Origin: Gemmatimonadota bacterium
Lineage (GTDB): Bacteria; Gemmatimonadota; Gemmatimonadetes; Gemmatimonadales; GWC2-71-9
Direction: 5' to 3'
Length of the DNA: 6,865 bases
Assembly: GCA_025360265.1 (NCBI GenBank)
Contig: JANYCP010000303.1
Span: 1 to 6,865, forward strand
Part shown: in pieces, positions 6,175 to 6,865 of the stretch
Numbering within the stretch: the first letter of the stretch is position 1
How the letters are laid out: every line of letters begins with the position of its first letter
Position numbers and translations under genes: made by a program
The notes under the pieces: generated by a model
Told to the model about the DNA's origin: nothing
Database searches by the model: none
The model's input: only the letters and a program-made list of their open reading frames with translations

Positions 6175-6865
6175 CGGAAACCGCCGCCACCGCGGCATAC
6201 GCCCCGGCCGCCGCAACGATCTCGCTCACCTGCAGCTGCATCCCCCAACCGAGCGACACCGCTACGTAGATCCCGATCGCACCTATGCCAGTCGCAACTG
6301 TCCAGCGTCTCTGCAGCGCGCCCGCCAGCCAGCCAAGCAAGCCGAACCAGAACGCCAACCAGAGCGACGTCCACAGCAATCGATTGGAATCGATCGTGCT
6401 CACAAAAGGATGGATGAAGCTCCAGCCCAAGCCGATTGATAGCGGCACCGTGACCGGTGAGCTCGGCGGGCCGTCAATCGGCTGGTTGACGATGGTGAAG
6501 CGGTCTCGTGCCCACGTCCAGCGGAATCGCCAGGGAATGTTCGGCGACATTCGCATGGCATGGCTGACTTGCCAACGCGGGTAGTGCAGCCGCCAGTCCG
6601 CGGCCCGGAGGCGCAGTCGGAGCCAGGCGTCGTCGCCTTTCTGGTCCATCGCGACCTGCACGTTACGTGCGGTGTCCACGATTCGCAGTAGCACGATGCC
6701 ACGACTGAATTGCTCAGCACTGGTCCGCGTCACGTTGAGTTCGATGGCGATCGAGTCCCGCCACGGCGCGTGCTGCGCCATCTCTTCATTGTGGATGTCG
6801 ATCCCGTCGATCGTGGCGCGCTGCATCGTGCCCGGGAACGGTTGTGGGCCGCGCGCAGCGTTCAT
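6131..6865 (-). CDS. Membrane protein with N-terminal LamG/ConA-like region and C-terminal TM helices (5' end possibly outside window)
   Basis: 244 residues are visible. The first ATG coincides with the window edge, so the true start may lie further upstream. Residues about 15-130 are soluble and beta-rich (SIAIELNVTRT, GIVLLRIVD, WLRLRLRAADW, RFTIVNQ). The arrangement resembles the ConA/LamG-like domain that accompanies VanZ-family membrane proteins, but this is a weak match by eye. A hydrophobic stretch (about 140-156) and three TM helices (about 163-184, 188-207, 213-233) follow. I see no catalytic motif and cannot assign a function. The last 14 residues (231-244, VVLSKARDLQNRFD) and the stop codon are encoded by the right arm and centre of the palindromic repeat, so the native C-terminus was probably replaced or extended by that element. 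It is convergent with the receptor-lipoprotein operon and probably unrelated to it. Confidence 0.75.
   Translation of the reverse strand: MNAARGPQPFPGTMQRATIDGIDIHNEEMAQHAPWRDSIAIELNVTRTSAEQFSRGIVLLRIVDTARNVQVAMDQKGDDAWLRLRLRAADWRLHYPRWQVSHAMRMSPNIPWRFRWTWARDRFTIVNQPIDGPPSSPVTVPLSIGLGWSFIHPFVSTIDSNRLLWTSLWLAFWFGLLGWLAGALQRRWTVATGIGAIGIYVAVSLGWGMQLQVSEIVAAAGAYAAVAAVSVVLSKARDLQNRFD

Noticed and set aside
1..6865. tRNA, rRNA, CRISPR array, transposase or phage genes
   Set aside because: None seen: no regularly spaced repeats, no cloverleaf-like sequence and no recognisable mobile-element proteins.

Overview
The window is a GC-rich bacterial chromosomal segment. The Oar-like TonB-dependent receptor style, the secreted OB-fold-like lipoprotein, the NtrY/NtrX-like two-component pair and a dispersed palindromic repeat together suggest a Gram-negative soil or water lineage. 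Gemmatimonadota or an Acidobacteriota-like group is my best guess. This is inference from protein style and base composition; no marker gene is present.

Layout: on the minus strand, positions 1-1897 hold a two-gene operon. It encodes a membrane histidine kinase (671-1897) and, translationally coupled through a 4-base ATGA overlap, an NtrC/NtrX-type sigma-54 activator (1-674) whose C-terminal part lies outside the window. A 154-bp divergent intergenic region (1898-2051) follows. It contains inverted CCGGT-type sites and a near-consensus sigma-54 (-24/-12) promoter pointing rightwards. Next, on the plus strand, come a 1000-residue Oar-like TonB-dependent outer-membrane receptor (2052-5054) and, two bases after its stop, a 331-residue secreted protein or lipoprotein with a carboxypeptidase-regulatory-like domain and a probable OB-fold-like region (5057-6052). 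A 92-bp imperfect palindromic repeat (6083-6174) sits between this operon and a convergent minus-strand membrane protein (6131-6865, possibly incomplete at its 5' end). The repeat also encodes the last 14 residues of that protein.

How it may work together (inference): the kinase senses an envelope signal and phosphorylates the activator. The activator binds the CCGGT sites in the shared intergenic region and drives the sigma-54 promoter for the receptor-lipoprotein operon. This would be a self-contained, locally regulated outer-membrane uptake or surface module. The predicted sigma-54 start lies only about 2 nt before the receptor ATG, so the transcript would be essentially leaderless. That is the most unusual feature of the window.
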